The notes under the pieces were generated by a model. That model saw only the letters and a list, made by a program, of their open reading frames with translations, did no database searches and was not told the DNA's origin. The translations under genes and the position numbers were made by a program. From Amphimedon queenslandica (taxonomy: Eukaryota > Porifera > Demospongiae > Haplosclerida > Niphatidae), in NCBI RefSeq assembly GCF_000090795.2, contig NW_003546593.1, forward strand, positions 51,099 to 102,819: a DNA stretch of 51,721 nucleotides, given 5' to 3'. How positions within the stretch are numbered: position 1 is the first letter of the stretch; each line of letters starts with the position of its first letter. This document shows positions 34,760 to 47,000 of this stretch, piece after piece.

Positions 34760-37414
34760 ATGCCTAAAGGTAAAGGAAAGAAGAAACAGAAGGAAAAGAC
34801 AACAGATGGTGAGTAGAAGCACAATAAGACACAAAAGTATACAATACTGAACAATAGAACCAGTAGTTATACATGTGCATGTACCACAGACCAAAGATAT
34901 GTGTGTCCATTATGGCTTCACTGTGTTTTTAGATGGAGCTGGGTCTGGTGCTGTTTTAATGTTCTCAGGTCCCTCACAGATTGTTGATGATACCGACAGT
35001 ATCTGTAGTTCGATTCCTGACAGCGTTCTAAGTGATGAAAGTAAGGATATTATGTATTTAATATAATTAATGTCCTGTGGGTGTGTTCTAATAATTGGTG
35101 GGTGTGGTTTATCCATAGTTGTTTCGGAAGGTTTTGATGACTCAGCAGATAGTTCTAGCGATACTGAGCTTCAGTTTCAAGTTTCGGAGGCTTTGGATAA
35201 TCTTGCAGATAAGAAGTAAGATAAGAACCACACCCATAACCACACCTTTATTGACTCCGCCCACATTAGTTCGAGGACGAGAATGGCCGCTTTGAATTAC
35301 TTAAACGATAAACTGAAACACAAGATGGTGGGGCAATACATAGTTGGAAGGTAGAGAATATATTCAGTATGAATGTGTACATGTACATTTAGTACTAGTG
35401 TAATTGATATTATATATACATCCCATTTTTTTACTACAATTTTGCAGAAGTACATTTAATTTTATTAGATAATACTTTAAAAACTACATTAAAATCGTTA
35501 ATTATTATTAGCTAAAAGTTAAAATTAGTCGAGTCAAACCTCCAAATGCAATCCAGGATATGTCAAAGTTGATGCACACACAATTAAAGCTATATTCTCT
35601 CCCTTTTTCTTTCTTCCATTTCTTCGTAGAACTGAGACTCTAATTGATACTTTGGTGCGAGGAATCAAGAGATCACAAGGAGGAGAAAGGAAGGAGCTGT
35701 TGCTCTTGGCTTCTCTCTTTCCACTTCAATTCGGTGAAGATTGTGCTGACATTACTTCACTGCTACTGTCAGTCCTAGTGCCTATCATAATGGATAACTC
35801 TGTTAGCCCGCCAGAGAGGAGTATGGTAAGTTTTGTTGTATTTTTTACTTGTTATGCAATAGAATTAAATGATGTAATGTCTACCTATGTTGTGTAGGAA
35901 GTTTGAGCTAATTTGTTTGCTGTATTGCCATTAAATTAATTCTTTTAATTGTCACCGTGACGTTGTTTATAATTGAATTTGATGACGTAGTGTTGTTACT
36001 ATGACATTCCGTTTAATTGGATTTTGTAGTATCGTATTACTATACCTTTTGTGGCATTGCTGTAACCATCATGATGCTATTAGGATGTACGTGTTTGTTA
36101 TAAAAGATTGGGGGAGGAGGGGTATTGTTGATGGCTGAAGATTATAATGATATGGATTTAGTTTTTTAATTTTTGCACATGTACATGTACTGATTCTCTT
36201 TATTAATTGTCTCTATCTCTGTCTCTCTCTGTCTCTCTGTTTAGGCTATATCAACACTCACTCTGTGTACATTTCTGCTCTGTCATGACATGAAAGTATT
36301 GAATGACTAAATATTGTGTCTGTCACATTCACCTCTCTCCCCCTCTCTCTTCCTCTGTCTCTCCCCCTCTCTCCCCTCCCCCTTTCCCCCCCTCTCTCTC
36401 ATACAGCTAGTAGAGGATATTATGCACCATTGTGAGAGCTTGTGTAGCTCATGTAAGATTGATCTCATTGTGTCAGCTGCCATTAAAGGATGGTCACTCC
36501 TCCTTTCTATTTTACCTATTCACATGATACCCGCCATTTTAACCAGGTATGCATTAGTATTAATATTAATATTATTTTTATTTTTATTATTATTATTAAT
36601 TTATAGGCAAACTCCAATATTAACTAAAGTGTTGGAATCAGCTTCCGATCTGTCACTAAAAATATCGTCAGGCCAAGCTCTCTCTCTCCTTTTTGAACTG
36701 ACAAGAGAATGCAATGAAGACGTGAGTTTTAATTAATTAATTAATAATAATGGGTGGGGCCAAGGTAGGAGTGGTCTTAAAATGGGTGTGGTTTAGTTGC
36801 TAGAGTGTGAAGAGGCGGAAGTCGCCTGTGCTGTTGTTCAGAGTCTTGCCAGTGAGAGTAACCGTTACTCCGGCAGAAAAGAAAGAACCCAGCAAAGAGC
36901 CTCCTTCAGGGATTTCTCTCAAGCCATAGAGGTGAGGGTTGAGTTGTAGGTGTGGTTAGTAGGTGTGGTTTTGTAGAGTGGCTACGTACCGGAAAGAAGC
37001 ATAAAGTTTGGATCGGAATCGTTACAATTGGACTCTTGGGCAAGGTGAGTTGACCATGCCCATGACCACACCTACTAATAATTAATCCTAACAGGTTGAT
37101 ACAGTACAATGTACTGACTGAGTTACTGGCTACCGGCTGTAGGACACACCTCATGGTAATTTTAACCCTTTGTCAACTACGTTAATTGTGCTTTAATTAG
37201 AATAATGGACTGGTTCGTGATATATTTCAACTGGGGCCTCCCGTTTTACCTTATTTGGAAACTAAAGCAACTAAAATTGAGAGAGTAAGTTCATATTTTT
37301 TGTATATTTTTAAACGTCTTTTCTCAATTACTGCAGAAGCTCATAAATGCTGCATCAGCAAAATGGCGTTCTCAGGCCAGAGGCAAACAAAGGGACAAGA
37401 GATGTGTATTATAA
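34760..37414 (+). CDS. IFRD: Interferon-related developmental regulator (IFRD) family protein
   Basis: Starts MPKGKGKKKQKEKTT (ATG at 34760), a basic start like the family, and ends GKQRDKRCVL with stop at 37412-37414. Exons include about 34930-35040 (SGPSQIVDDTDSICSS), 35119-35217, about 35270-35350 (RMAALNYLNDKLKHKM), 35630-35824 (TLIDTLVRGIKRS, ELLLLASLFPLQFGE), 36245-36290, 36406-36546 (IKGWSLLLSILPIHMIP), 36607-36720 (SGQALSLLFELTRE), about 36809-36931, 36976-37043 (SIKFGSESLQLDSW), then LLATGCRTHLM and LVRDIFQLGPPVLPY. The helical repeats are ARM-like. RSIKFG and FQLGPPV match the IFRD C-terminal domain. IFRD proteins act as transcription co-regulators and have been linked to ribosomes. 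It is fed by very CT-rich acceptors at 36243 and 36405. Confidence 0.93.
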
Positions 37415-37930
37415 TTAATTAATTAATTATTAATTAGTTTTAATTATTATTATTTATCCTGTAAATGATTAAATTTTATCATTGTTATTATTATTTTATT
37501 AAGTCTATTTATGCTACGTAAATGAATTATTATTCTTTAATTTTTATTATTATTTATTTCATGTAAATCTATTTAAAATAATACTTAGCTATGTTAGCAG
37601 CATTTATTCAGTTGTGTCTCATGATGTTCATGTACAGTGTAGCCTCTTTATTACATCTTATGCACACCGGTACTTCTTATTAGTTATTAGATCTGATTGA
37701 CGATGAAGCTGTTGCTAAATCAGTTTCTGTAGCATGCAGTTAGATTATATACGCGTTTTAGCTATTCTTTTATACTTTTATTTCTTATCTCTAATTCCTG
37801 GGATTGGTTTTAGACTAGCTATAGCTCGAGCTATTGCATAAAAGACTAAAAAGCTAAGATACCCTTGGGCTCGACCTTGAGGATCACTTAAGAGGATCAC
37901 TTGGAGTCCTGACCAATCAGATTAGTCCAC
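37415..37930. other. AT-rich spacer with one half of the 'tagcctct' element
   Basis: 3' flank of IFRD, rich in TTATTA and AATTAATTAATT. At about 37633-37657 it holds acagtgtagcctctttatta, which matches the end of the TIR elements and the 61-bp tandem repeat. No gene seen. Confidence 0.6.
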
Positions 37931-37933
37931 GCG

Positions 37934-38002
37934 TGACGTCATAACGACGTCAACATGAAAAGGGCAGGCCCAAACCGATCCGATCCGAGGCTATATAAAA
38001 GG
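37934..38002 (+). promoter_or_regulatory. CRE plus TATA promoter-like cluster
   Basis: A perfect CRE tgacgtca (37934-37941), a second acgtcaac (about 37947) and a TATA box tatataaaagg (37992-38002) stand in the order and spacing of a polymerase II promoter. A start near 38030 would precede the exon-like blocks to the right. Confidence 0.6.
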
Positions 38003-38029
38003 AGCTGCACTTCCTGTTCCGGTAATTTT

Positions 38030-40900
38030 TTCTCAGTTTTTCGGCGCCAAAAGGTCAAGGTCTCTCTGGGCCACGTTCCCCAACTTTTCATGGCGGCTAT
38101 GGTTATTTGTACCTGGATCTATCTCTCTGTCTCTCCCTTCATTCTCTCTCTCCTTACTACTCTTCTTTCCCCTAGTGTTTGTCAATTATCTTTCTCTTTT
38201 TTTAAAGGTCACCTCTCCTGGCTACAACACTTCTTTCTAGCTGCCCTTCACTCCTATAATGGCTCCTGTGGTTCATTAAAACCTCTATCTAAACTCAATG
38301 GGTAAGAAAACCTTATCCTATGTACATGTGCTCATCTTTTCTCCATTTTAGGTGACCTCACATGTTCAAAGTTCCCGCCATTTTGTGACTCCAATTAATG
38401 CGCGCCGCCCGTTTTAGAAACTTGGGAGACCCTTTAGTCCATACCACACTGTCACAACACTACAGAGAAGTGAGTTCCTCTGTTCCTCCTACTTGTTAAC
38501 ATTTCATGTCCTTTTGTTATTATTAGGAGAGACGCGTTGTCTGGAACATGATGTTGTGCTCTGTTGGGTACTTTGGGCTCCTGAACTTTGATGTACTATA
38601 TTTGGCTCCTTATGGCTCGTGAACTGACGTACTCGTTCTGTGTCTTTATGGTTTGTCTCATTTTGGAGTTTGGAGGTCTTATACATGTACTAATAGTCTT
38701 GCTATGCCATCACGGCGAGACTATACGCACCACCTCATGCCTCCCCTTGCATGTTCATATTGTCTGTTTCTCTCTCTCTTTCAATAGCTTTGCGTCAGGT
38801 AGGAAATCACGCGATGCTTCATGTACATATTGTCCCTATGTAAAGACTGGGTTAGAACTTAGACTTTGCTCTTTGTGTGCCTTGTGTTGTGACCGGAGGT
38901 GCTGTGTGAGCTTGTGGTAATGTACGTCTTAACGTAAATACCATTAGTTCATACAGCACCTCCTGTCACAGCACAAGACACATGAGGAACAATGAGTAAG
39001 TTCTGGAGCAGTCTTTATTACATGTACTACATAGTATTCCATTCCCCCAGCTGTCATCTGCTATGCTTGTTTATGATTTCTTATTATTTCTCAATAATGC
39101 ATTCCTATACTGTATTGTGTGTATCAGATGACAGTTTGTATGAGTTGTGTAAGCTCACAGCCATATGTATAGCTTACAAGAAAGCTTGTATACAGCCTGG
39201 CATTCAAAACATTGTTTGCTATAGGAGGGAATGGTACAAAAACTACAATAAAAGACAACAGCTTAAACAAATTAAAACTTTTAAAATTTCATAGAAAGGA
39301 AAGCTTATATTTTATTATTATTTGTTCTGGAGAACAGCAAGAAGCTTAACATAAGGTTAATAACCTTTTGTACATTCTTATATAATCTATATCTTCCTTT
39401 CTCCCTCTAGTTTCATTTGCTATAGCTATATACTGCAGACTGGTTTTGTCACTGTTACTTTTGGTAAGGAGTTGTGTTTGTCTATTTTTATATTTATTGC
39501 TACTTCTCTCTCTTTTTATAGGCGTCATCGTCCAAGTTTGCCCTGGTTTCTCTTCTCCTGTTGGTTGCTGCTTTGTTGATGTATCCTGTCTTCTAGTTCC
39601 TCCGATGAATTTGATGTTGCCCTCAGCTCTTGATTTGATGTATACATTTTCCAGTATGTCCTCTGGCCCCTGTACAATACCTTTGGATCATAGCTATCAT
39701 TATGGATACCAGTTAAGCACTAAATCAGGAGCCCAACCTTTTCATAGGCTCCTGAATAGTTGTACTATGCATCATGCATCCCTTTGCATGTGTACATGTA
39801 GTCCCATTCTTTCAAATAAAATTAGAGAGTTTGAGAGTACACCCTTAATTATACATTGTGTTATACAGGTGAGTGGTGACCCTTTACATTAGCTACTACA
39901 CAGTAATATTGTACCATTCCTATACCTGTCATTGCTTGATGCTTCTTCCTTTAGCTTAGGTTCGTCTCTACTTACTGATTCGACAAACGTTCGATCAGGA
40001 AGTAACCAAATAATGCATTGTTTTATAATGTGTATTTTGTGTATCAAGCAATGACACGTCTTCATATGTAGCATTTCAAGAGTGGGAACTGTTTACCCGA
40101 AAACAGCATACCCTCTTGTTTGCTATAGGTGGGAATGGATAGTCAAAAATTTTCACTTTTTGTTGGCAGATTAAAAATAGGCCTTATTTTTGAATTAGAA
40201 AAGAAGATTGATAGCCTATTATTCTTATAATGTTCCTCATATAGGGGACCTAATTCATACATGTTCCCCATATAGGGGACCCAATTCATACATCTTCCCC
40301 ATATAGGGGACCCAATTCATACATCTTCCCCATATAGGAGACCCAATGCATACATGTTCCCCATATAGGGGACCCAATTCATACATGTTCCTCATTACAG
40401 GTGACCCAATTTATGTTCCCCTCATACAATGAGTGCACTCATAGGTGGCCCATACATTGTATATACATCTCTAGGTTAGTACGTAGTCTTGGTTGCATAC
40501 ATGTATAGGTCAAAGTACATGTACATGCATTATGACAAGGTGTTATGTTTTGTTTTCAGCATCTACACGTCAAATCCTCATGGACTCTTTCTTAATGGAT
40601 TAAGGTAACCAGCAATAGATTCTATTACCTCATAAATTACTGCTTTCATTCTAGGGTGGGCAGCAGTATAGCGCTACCTCCCCGTGGTGCTGCCTGGGGT
40701 CACTAGTATCTGATACTGCTAGTGATGCTAAAAGCGCTATGAGAAGACAAGAAAGCTACATGTGATGAACTTTTATTTGATGATACATTGCTGTACTTCA
40801 ATCACATGTACATGTACCTCCTGCCACATAACTTAAGGAGTTTTGATCAGTGGTAATGTTCACCCTTTTATTAATGTCACGTCCTACAAGTGACATTAAA
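38030..40900 (+). ncRNA. Candidate spliced long non-coding transcript
   Basis: Downstream of the CRE/TATA cluster, a series of consensus splice signals can be read on the plus strand: donor gtaagaaaa at 38302, acceptor tttag at 38352, donor gtgagt-like at 38468, acceptor attattag at 38526, acceptor tcaatag near 38789, donor gtaagt at about 38996, acceptor tatcag at 39126, acceptor tttatag near 39521, donor gtgagtgg at 39869, acceptor ttttcag at 40559, donor gtaacc at 40606 and acceptor ttctag at 40656. The blocks between them have no conserved coding frame. A small two-exon frame across 38993-38996 and 39127-39293 gives about 56 aa (YELCKLTAICIAYKK, YRREWYKNYNKRQQL) that I do not recognise. 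Expression evidence is needed to tell non-coding RNA from a fast-evolving gene or a decayed transposon. Confidence 0.35.
40222..40432. repeat. 31-bp minisatellite, about 6.5 units
   Basis: Unit close to tgttccccatataggggacc followed by caattcataca. Each unit has the near-palindrome ccccatatagggg. Units are over 90 percent alike by eye; the outer ones (catataggggacctaa, cattacaggtgacc) are worn. Confidence 0.95.
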
Positions 40901-41056
40901 CTATTTCTAAGTTATAATCATTAAATTCTTTCATTAAATTTTCATCAAATGAAAAATCTTTCTAAGCTACATGTATAGCTACAGTATCAATATTCAAGCA
41001 ATAATAATTAGTATTATAACAGTTTTTATTAGCTATCAAGTCATCACAATTCTCTC

Positions 41057-44000
41057 TCACTGCATAAATTGAAATTTGTCACATTTTGCAGCATGCAACT
41101 CCAGATCAGTCTGAGTAGCAAAGTTACCCACGCCACAGATGGGGCACACTCCAGTGGGTTTGCTTGAGTCAACCCTCTCACCTGGTAAATGGAAGTTTCC
41201 CCCATCACCACCATCAGGAGGCTAAAGGGAGAAAAAAAGATTAATTAACGGAATGCCCAATCACATACAGTAAAATAAGTAAGTTTTTAGAAAAAAGCAA
41301 ATACTATATCATAGGTTGTGGTTTTTTTTCAAAAAATGGCTCTGAAATCATTAAAAATTTTTATTACATTTTCTGATACATATTGATGTCCTTATGCTGT
41401 GTAGCAAGTTTGAGTTGATTCCGACTTCAAGTTATGGTCATTTTTAAAAGCAGCCAAATTTTGAAAAATACCCAAGGCTATAGTCCATGGTTTTTCCAAA
41501 AAATGGCTCCGAAATCACTCTCAATTTTTATTACATTTTCTAATACGTATTGATGTCCTTATGCTGTGTAGAAAGTTTGAGCTGATTCCGACTTCAATTT
41601 TTCAAGTTACGACCATTTAAAAACTTAGTTACTATGACTCTACTTTCCTTATATGGTATTACATGAACTACAGGTGGTTGGTTCTATTGAACTTACAAAC
41701 TGTCTCCTTGGATCATACCCTCCTCCTCCACCTCCTCCTCTACCTGGTCCTCCCCTAAAGAATTAATAAAATAAAAAGTGAAACAATATTTCGAAGGTAC
41801 CATTTCTGTTTAAGTATTTATTATCACAATTAGTATGGCAGGCATATTGACACATATTAGCTTGGAATGTTTGGATGGGATTCGTAAAATTAAGAAATAA
41901 TTTCAATTTCCTTACATAAATAATTCTCCTCCTCCACTCTGTCCTCTTGGCTGATTAAGATCATTCAAGTCACTGCCACGCCTACCACCTCCGGCCCCAC
42001 CCTCTTTCGGTGGAGGTGGTTTTGGCAAAGGAGTGAAATCAACATACGGCTGGGGTTGCTGGGGTGGGGGGATGTCCCTCCTGTCTCCTCCGGGATTAAA
42101 CTGACGGGGGCCTCTGTGATCATCCATTCTACCTCCTCGATCATCCATTCTACCTCCTCGTCCTCCTCCATAATGTCCACCATAAGTAGAAGCTGGAGGT
42201 GGGCCACCTTGATACTCATCAGGGCGTGACATGTGACGATCGTCTTGAGGTCTCCGTTCCCAATCCTGGAATCTTGGTGGATCATTTGGGCGTCTTTGAT
42301 ACCCCCCACCTCCACCACAATCTCCTCCTCCTCCTACAGGCCGGGATATAGTATGGGGTCTCACTCCTGTTCCCATCCTTTCTCTATCATCAGGAGGTGG
42401 TGGACGATAATTCCTGGGACTCTCTCCTCCTCCTCCCATCCGCTGACCACCTGATGATGGACGGTTTGGCCTATCCCCAGGCCCACGGTCCATAGGTCTT
42501 GGGCCACGGTCCATGGGTCCTGGGCCACGGTCCATGGGTCCAGGTCCACGGTCCATGGGTCCAGGTCCACGGTCCATGGGTCCAGGTCCACGGTCCATGG
42601 GTCTAGCTCCACGGTCTATGGGTCCAGGACTACGGTCCATAGGCCCAGGTCCACGGTCCGTGGGTGGTCCATGATCCATTGGTACAAGAGGTGTCCTATC
42701 AACTGGTTCATGTCTGCTCAGTCGGTCCTCAAGGTTGGCTATGGTTCGCTGCTGGACAGTGACTTTATCCTTCAAGTCGTCAACTTGTTTTTGAAGACTC
42801 TCTCGATTGTTTCGCAAGGCATCAACAGCTTTTGCCTCCTTCTCCCTCGCAGCTCTTTCGGAATTAAAATCTTCTCTAGCAACTTCAAACTATAAAGGAA
42901 GATACAAAGTACACAGTGCAGATAAATTGTATTCTTTTACTTGTATTTTCCATTGTTCTGCTTCACTCAGATATTCCTCAATTTTTTTCTGACGCTCAGC
43001 TTTACTTTGATTCTCTTTCTTCTGATATTCAGCTGCTGCAGTGTCCCTCTCTTTAGCATATTTAGCTGCTTGACTAACAGCATCATCTCTTTCTTTTGAT
43101 AATTGTAAAATATGAGCCTTTTGACGTCTTATCTCTTCTTTCTTGTTATTAAGGTCTTCAGTTAGTCCTAACATTTGAGTTGACATCTCCTATTAATAAA
43201 TAAATTATAATATTTATAATATATGTAACACATGTATCATAGCCCACAAAGCACAAGAACATTTTGTAATGTCCCAATTGGTACAAGCCTATACAAAAGT
43301 ACTTCTGAAATGAGGACACCTCTGTATTAAGGACAGGTAGTGTGGGCCCAATGGTGTCCTTAATAAAGAGGCTACACTGTACATGTATTAAGGACAGGTA
43401 GTGTGGGCCCAATGGTGTCCTTAATAAAGAGGCTACACTGTACATGTATTAAGGACAGGTAGTGTGGGCCCAATGGTGTCCTTAATAAAGAGGCTACACT
43501 GTACATGTATTAAGGACAGGGTAGTGTGGGCCCAATGGTGTCCTTAATAAAGAGGCTACACTGTACATGTATTAAGGACAGGTAGTGTGGCCCAATGGTG
43601 TCCTTAATAAAGAGGCTACACTGTACATGTATTAAGGACAGGTAGTGTGGGCCCAATGGTGTCCTTAATAAAGAGGCTACACTGTACATGTATTAAGGAC
43701 AGGTAGTGTGGGCCTACACTGTACTATTGTTTTTAAGATACATACATGTATTACAGCTCACCTCCATCATTTTGTCCAAGTCAGTGTTTTCTCCCTCAGC
43801 CTCTGCTCTTGCTTGTTGCAGCTGTTTCTTGGTCTGATCAAGGTCAGATTGCGCTTTTGATAGTTGAACAGTTAACTCATGACTATACAGTACACGTGGT
43901 ATGGAGTATATTGATAATGTGATACATTCTATCATATAACCTCTTCTACTTACACTCTTTCTTTCTCATTCTCCAGTTGATTCACTAAGTTTCCTCTTTC

Positions 44001-47000
44001 ATTTTCCAGTTTAACATTCACTGACTCTAATTGAGTCAAATCATCTTTTGTAGTAGACAACCTAACAATCAATCAATTTATTAATTTATTTATTAAAGAG
44101 CTTACTTTCCTTCATAATCATCAACAATCTCCTGCTCTGCATTCCGTGATTCATCCAGATCCTGTTTCAGTTGATCTTTTTCACGTGCTATTCTCTCCTT
44201 TTCCTTTCTTATTCTCTCCATATCTTGTATCGCTCTCTCTTTGTCTCTGACTGCTTTCTCTTTCTCTCCCTTTAAAGTTTCTAGTTCGTCACTGCTTGCT
44301 GCACTGGCTAGCTGTCCTTTGAGTGTCTCTACTTCTTGAGTCAGCCTCTTGTTTCTCTGTTACAAATACATACAAAAATACATAAAGAAAATTAAAATGT
44401 ACAATATAATGATACTAAGTGCAGGCTATCTTAATTGTGTACATTATAATGGTAGAATTGATTAAACATGCATACCGTATTTCCTTAAAAATAAAAGCCC
44501 AGGCATCTATTTCCTTAAATGGTATTTGGACCTCGAAAAAATTTTAAAAAATAAAAACTTTGGTCCAGAGCGGGATTCACACCAGTGACCTCATGCACTT
44601 AATGCACTCATGCACTTAGCCTTATGTCAAGGCTAAATTTGCATATTTATACTTCACTTCTATTGCTACCCCGGCGTTTATTCACATCCGGCTTTTTTGA
44701 CGATATACAGTACATGTATACACCTACCCCTATTTCGTCATTGAGTCGTCTCTTGATGTTTCCAACGTTTCCAACAATTCCAGTTTTATAAGCATCTACT
44801 CCTCCTCCATCAGGATTATCCGGTCTTGACTTGTCTTCTAACTCTTGCTCTTTTGCCCGAAGGTCTCGCTCTCTATCCGCAAGTTTCCTGTCCTTAGCAT
44901 TCAGCTCTCTCTTCAATTGGCTAATCTCATACTCCAGCTCATCTTTCATCGTCCGATATTCTGATTCTTTTTGTTCAAGCTGTTCCTGTAACTCTCTCTC
45001 CTAGAGGGAAAGGAGAGAAAGATGCTAGGTCATATTAATGCTAAGACTCACTCTATCCTTATCAACGGGTCTCCTATCTTTGGTTTTTAGCTCTCTCTTC
45101 AGTTCTCTAACTTCTCCATCATGCTGGCTCTTCATGGCCCTAAATTCAGATTCTTTCTCTTGAAGTTCTTGTACTAGATCTCTTTCCCTCGATTGAAAAT
45201 CGGCTTTCTGAGCTTGCAGCTCTCTCACTTTAGCTTGCAGTTCCATCTGAAGATCTGCTTGTGACTACAAATGAAAGAGAAAGTGAGAAGGAGGTTTGAA
45301 TAACAATTCAAGTGACCAAGGCAGTATAAATATAGTCAAACCTTTGATACTCCTCCAGCTACCCTTTCCAACTAAATTTTTGAATTAAACAGAATCAACT
45401 TTACCTAAAACACATTCACTTACTTCACCAAGTTGTGCCCCCAAAGAGACATTCATATCTTGGGCTTCTCTCAATTCACTTTTCAAGTGTGACACCTCTG
45501 ACTTTAAGAGAGAGAGAGAGAAAGAGGGAAAGAAAGAAAGCAGGCATTTTAAGTACACTGCATGATTTCGTCTGATAATTGATACATTTGCAACGTACAT
45601 GAGTCATTTAATTAATGTACAAGTACATTTCACTCAAAATGAATCGCACATTAAACAATAAAACTCAGTTCTTACTCTAAATTGAGAATTGGAACGCTTC
45701 TCTTCAGATAGCTCAAGTTGGAGCTGACTCAACTGACGATCCAACGAGTCAATTTGTCCTTGATTTGCAGGTGGGCGGGACTGAGACTGCTTCAAATAAT
45801 CCTTTAAAAGATACACGAATAAAAATGGAAAGATGAAATATAAAAGTTACGTTTTCTTCTCTTAGCTTCTGCTCTCTCTTCTCAACTTCAGAGAGATCAT
45901 GCTATGAAGGAAAGGAGAGCGTGGCAGTTATCATTATACTATCCATGACTTGCCGATACAATACCTTGAGCTTGTTTATTTCTTCGTTCAGTTTTCTAGA
46001 AAGGTCACTCGTTGAGAGGGCATTGCGTTGCAAGGCAGCCTTATCATCTTCAAGCTAAAGGAGAAGGAGGAAGAGGGTAACAATGCTTTTTTGTGAATTT
46101 CACAACAAATTCCGCCACAAAAATTTTAAGCACATGTAAATGATGTATTTTACTTGTCTTACACGACTCATGTCCGATTGCTTTTGCTTGTCGTGATCCT
46201 TTTCTCCGTTCAGTTTCACTATCTGTGCTTTAAAACCCAACACTGAGACTCTAGCGTCCCAATACAACTTATGAAGGTGCTTCACTTCCTCTATAAAAGA
46301 TATAATTAATAGATAGCCACACCCACAACCACACCCAAGATTATGAATATTCATTGATTAATGAATTGTGATTTAATTAGATTTTGGAAATACGAAATTT
46401 AAAAAAAGTATCTTGTACACGTGACATGAAAACATGATATTTACATGACACTTTTCCTAATTATATAATTAATTAATTAATTACTAGTCACAAGTAATTA
46501 GTAGCTACTTCTATTAATACGAATTAGTTATTAAAAGGTAGTTATAAATAGGTAGTTATTAAAGGCAGTTATTGTAGTCATAGTGTAACTTTATATGGTA
46601 ACGAGTAGTTTACTATAAGTTAAAGTAAATAAGACATCATGTTGATCTGATTAACAAGGAACAATGTATATCAACACTAACCTTCTTTGCTTGCCACTAG
46701 ACTTTCTTTGCTAGCCACTAGACTTGCTATCTCATTATTGTTAGCTTTTAGAGTTTCACTAAAGAAACATCAAATGACACACATCATAATATGTAACTGT
46801 AAAATACTGCCATTTTAATCGCGATAACTTATATATAGTACATAACATATTACATTATACATGTACATGTACTGTGAATTTGAAAATTTATGCTTTATTC
46901 AATTTATAACTAACATATTATAACACGTCACTGTAAAATACATGTACTTACATTTTAACTGCCATTACATATATAGACATTATCAGATAATAATATATTA

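Noticed and set aside
37955..38305. 116-aa frame across the CRE/TATA region
   Set aside because: Its ATG lies upstream of the TATA box and it ends at an apparent splice donor; no recognisable domain.
38993..39293. Small two-exon frame as a PIF/Harbinger transposase remnant
   Set aside because: The YRREWYKNY stretch is only faintly similar in style; no DDE motif or TIR was found, so I kept it as an unassigned part of the candidate transcript.
39889..40074. 61-aa minus-strand frame (EPKLKEEASSNDRYRNG)
   Set aside because: Isolated frame without splice partners, promoter or similarity.
42361..42612. Alternative frame with repeated DPWTVD peptides, and the frames at 41965-42318 and 42233-42454
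   Set aside because: Shadow frames of the GPMDR linker exon; the chosen frame continues the UBAN coiled coil and joins in phase with the zinc-finger exon.
40222..43720. Regularly spaced direct repeats resembling a CRISPR array (40222-40432 and 43310-43720)
   Set aside because: Units are head-to-tail without unique spacers, the context is a metazoan genome and no cas genes occur.
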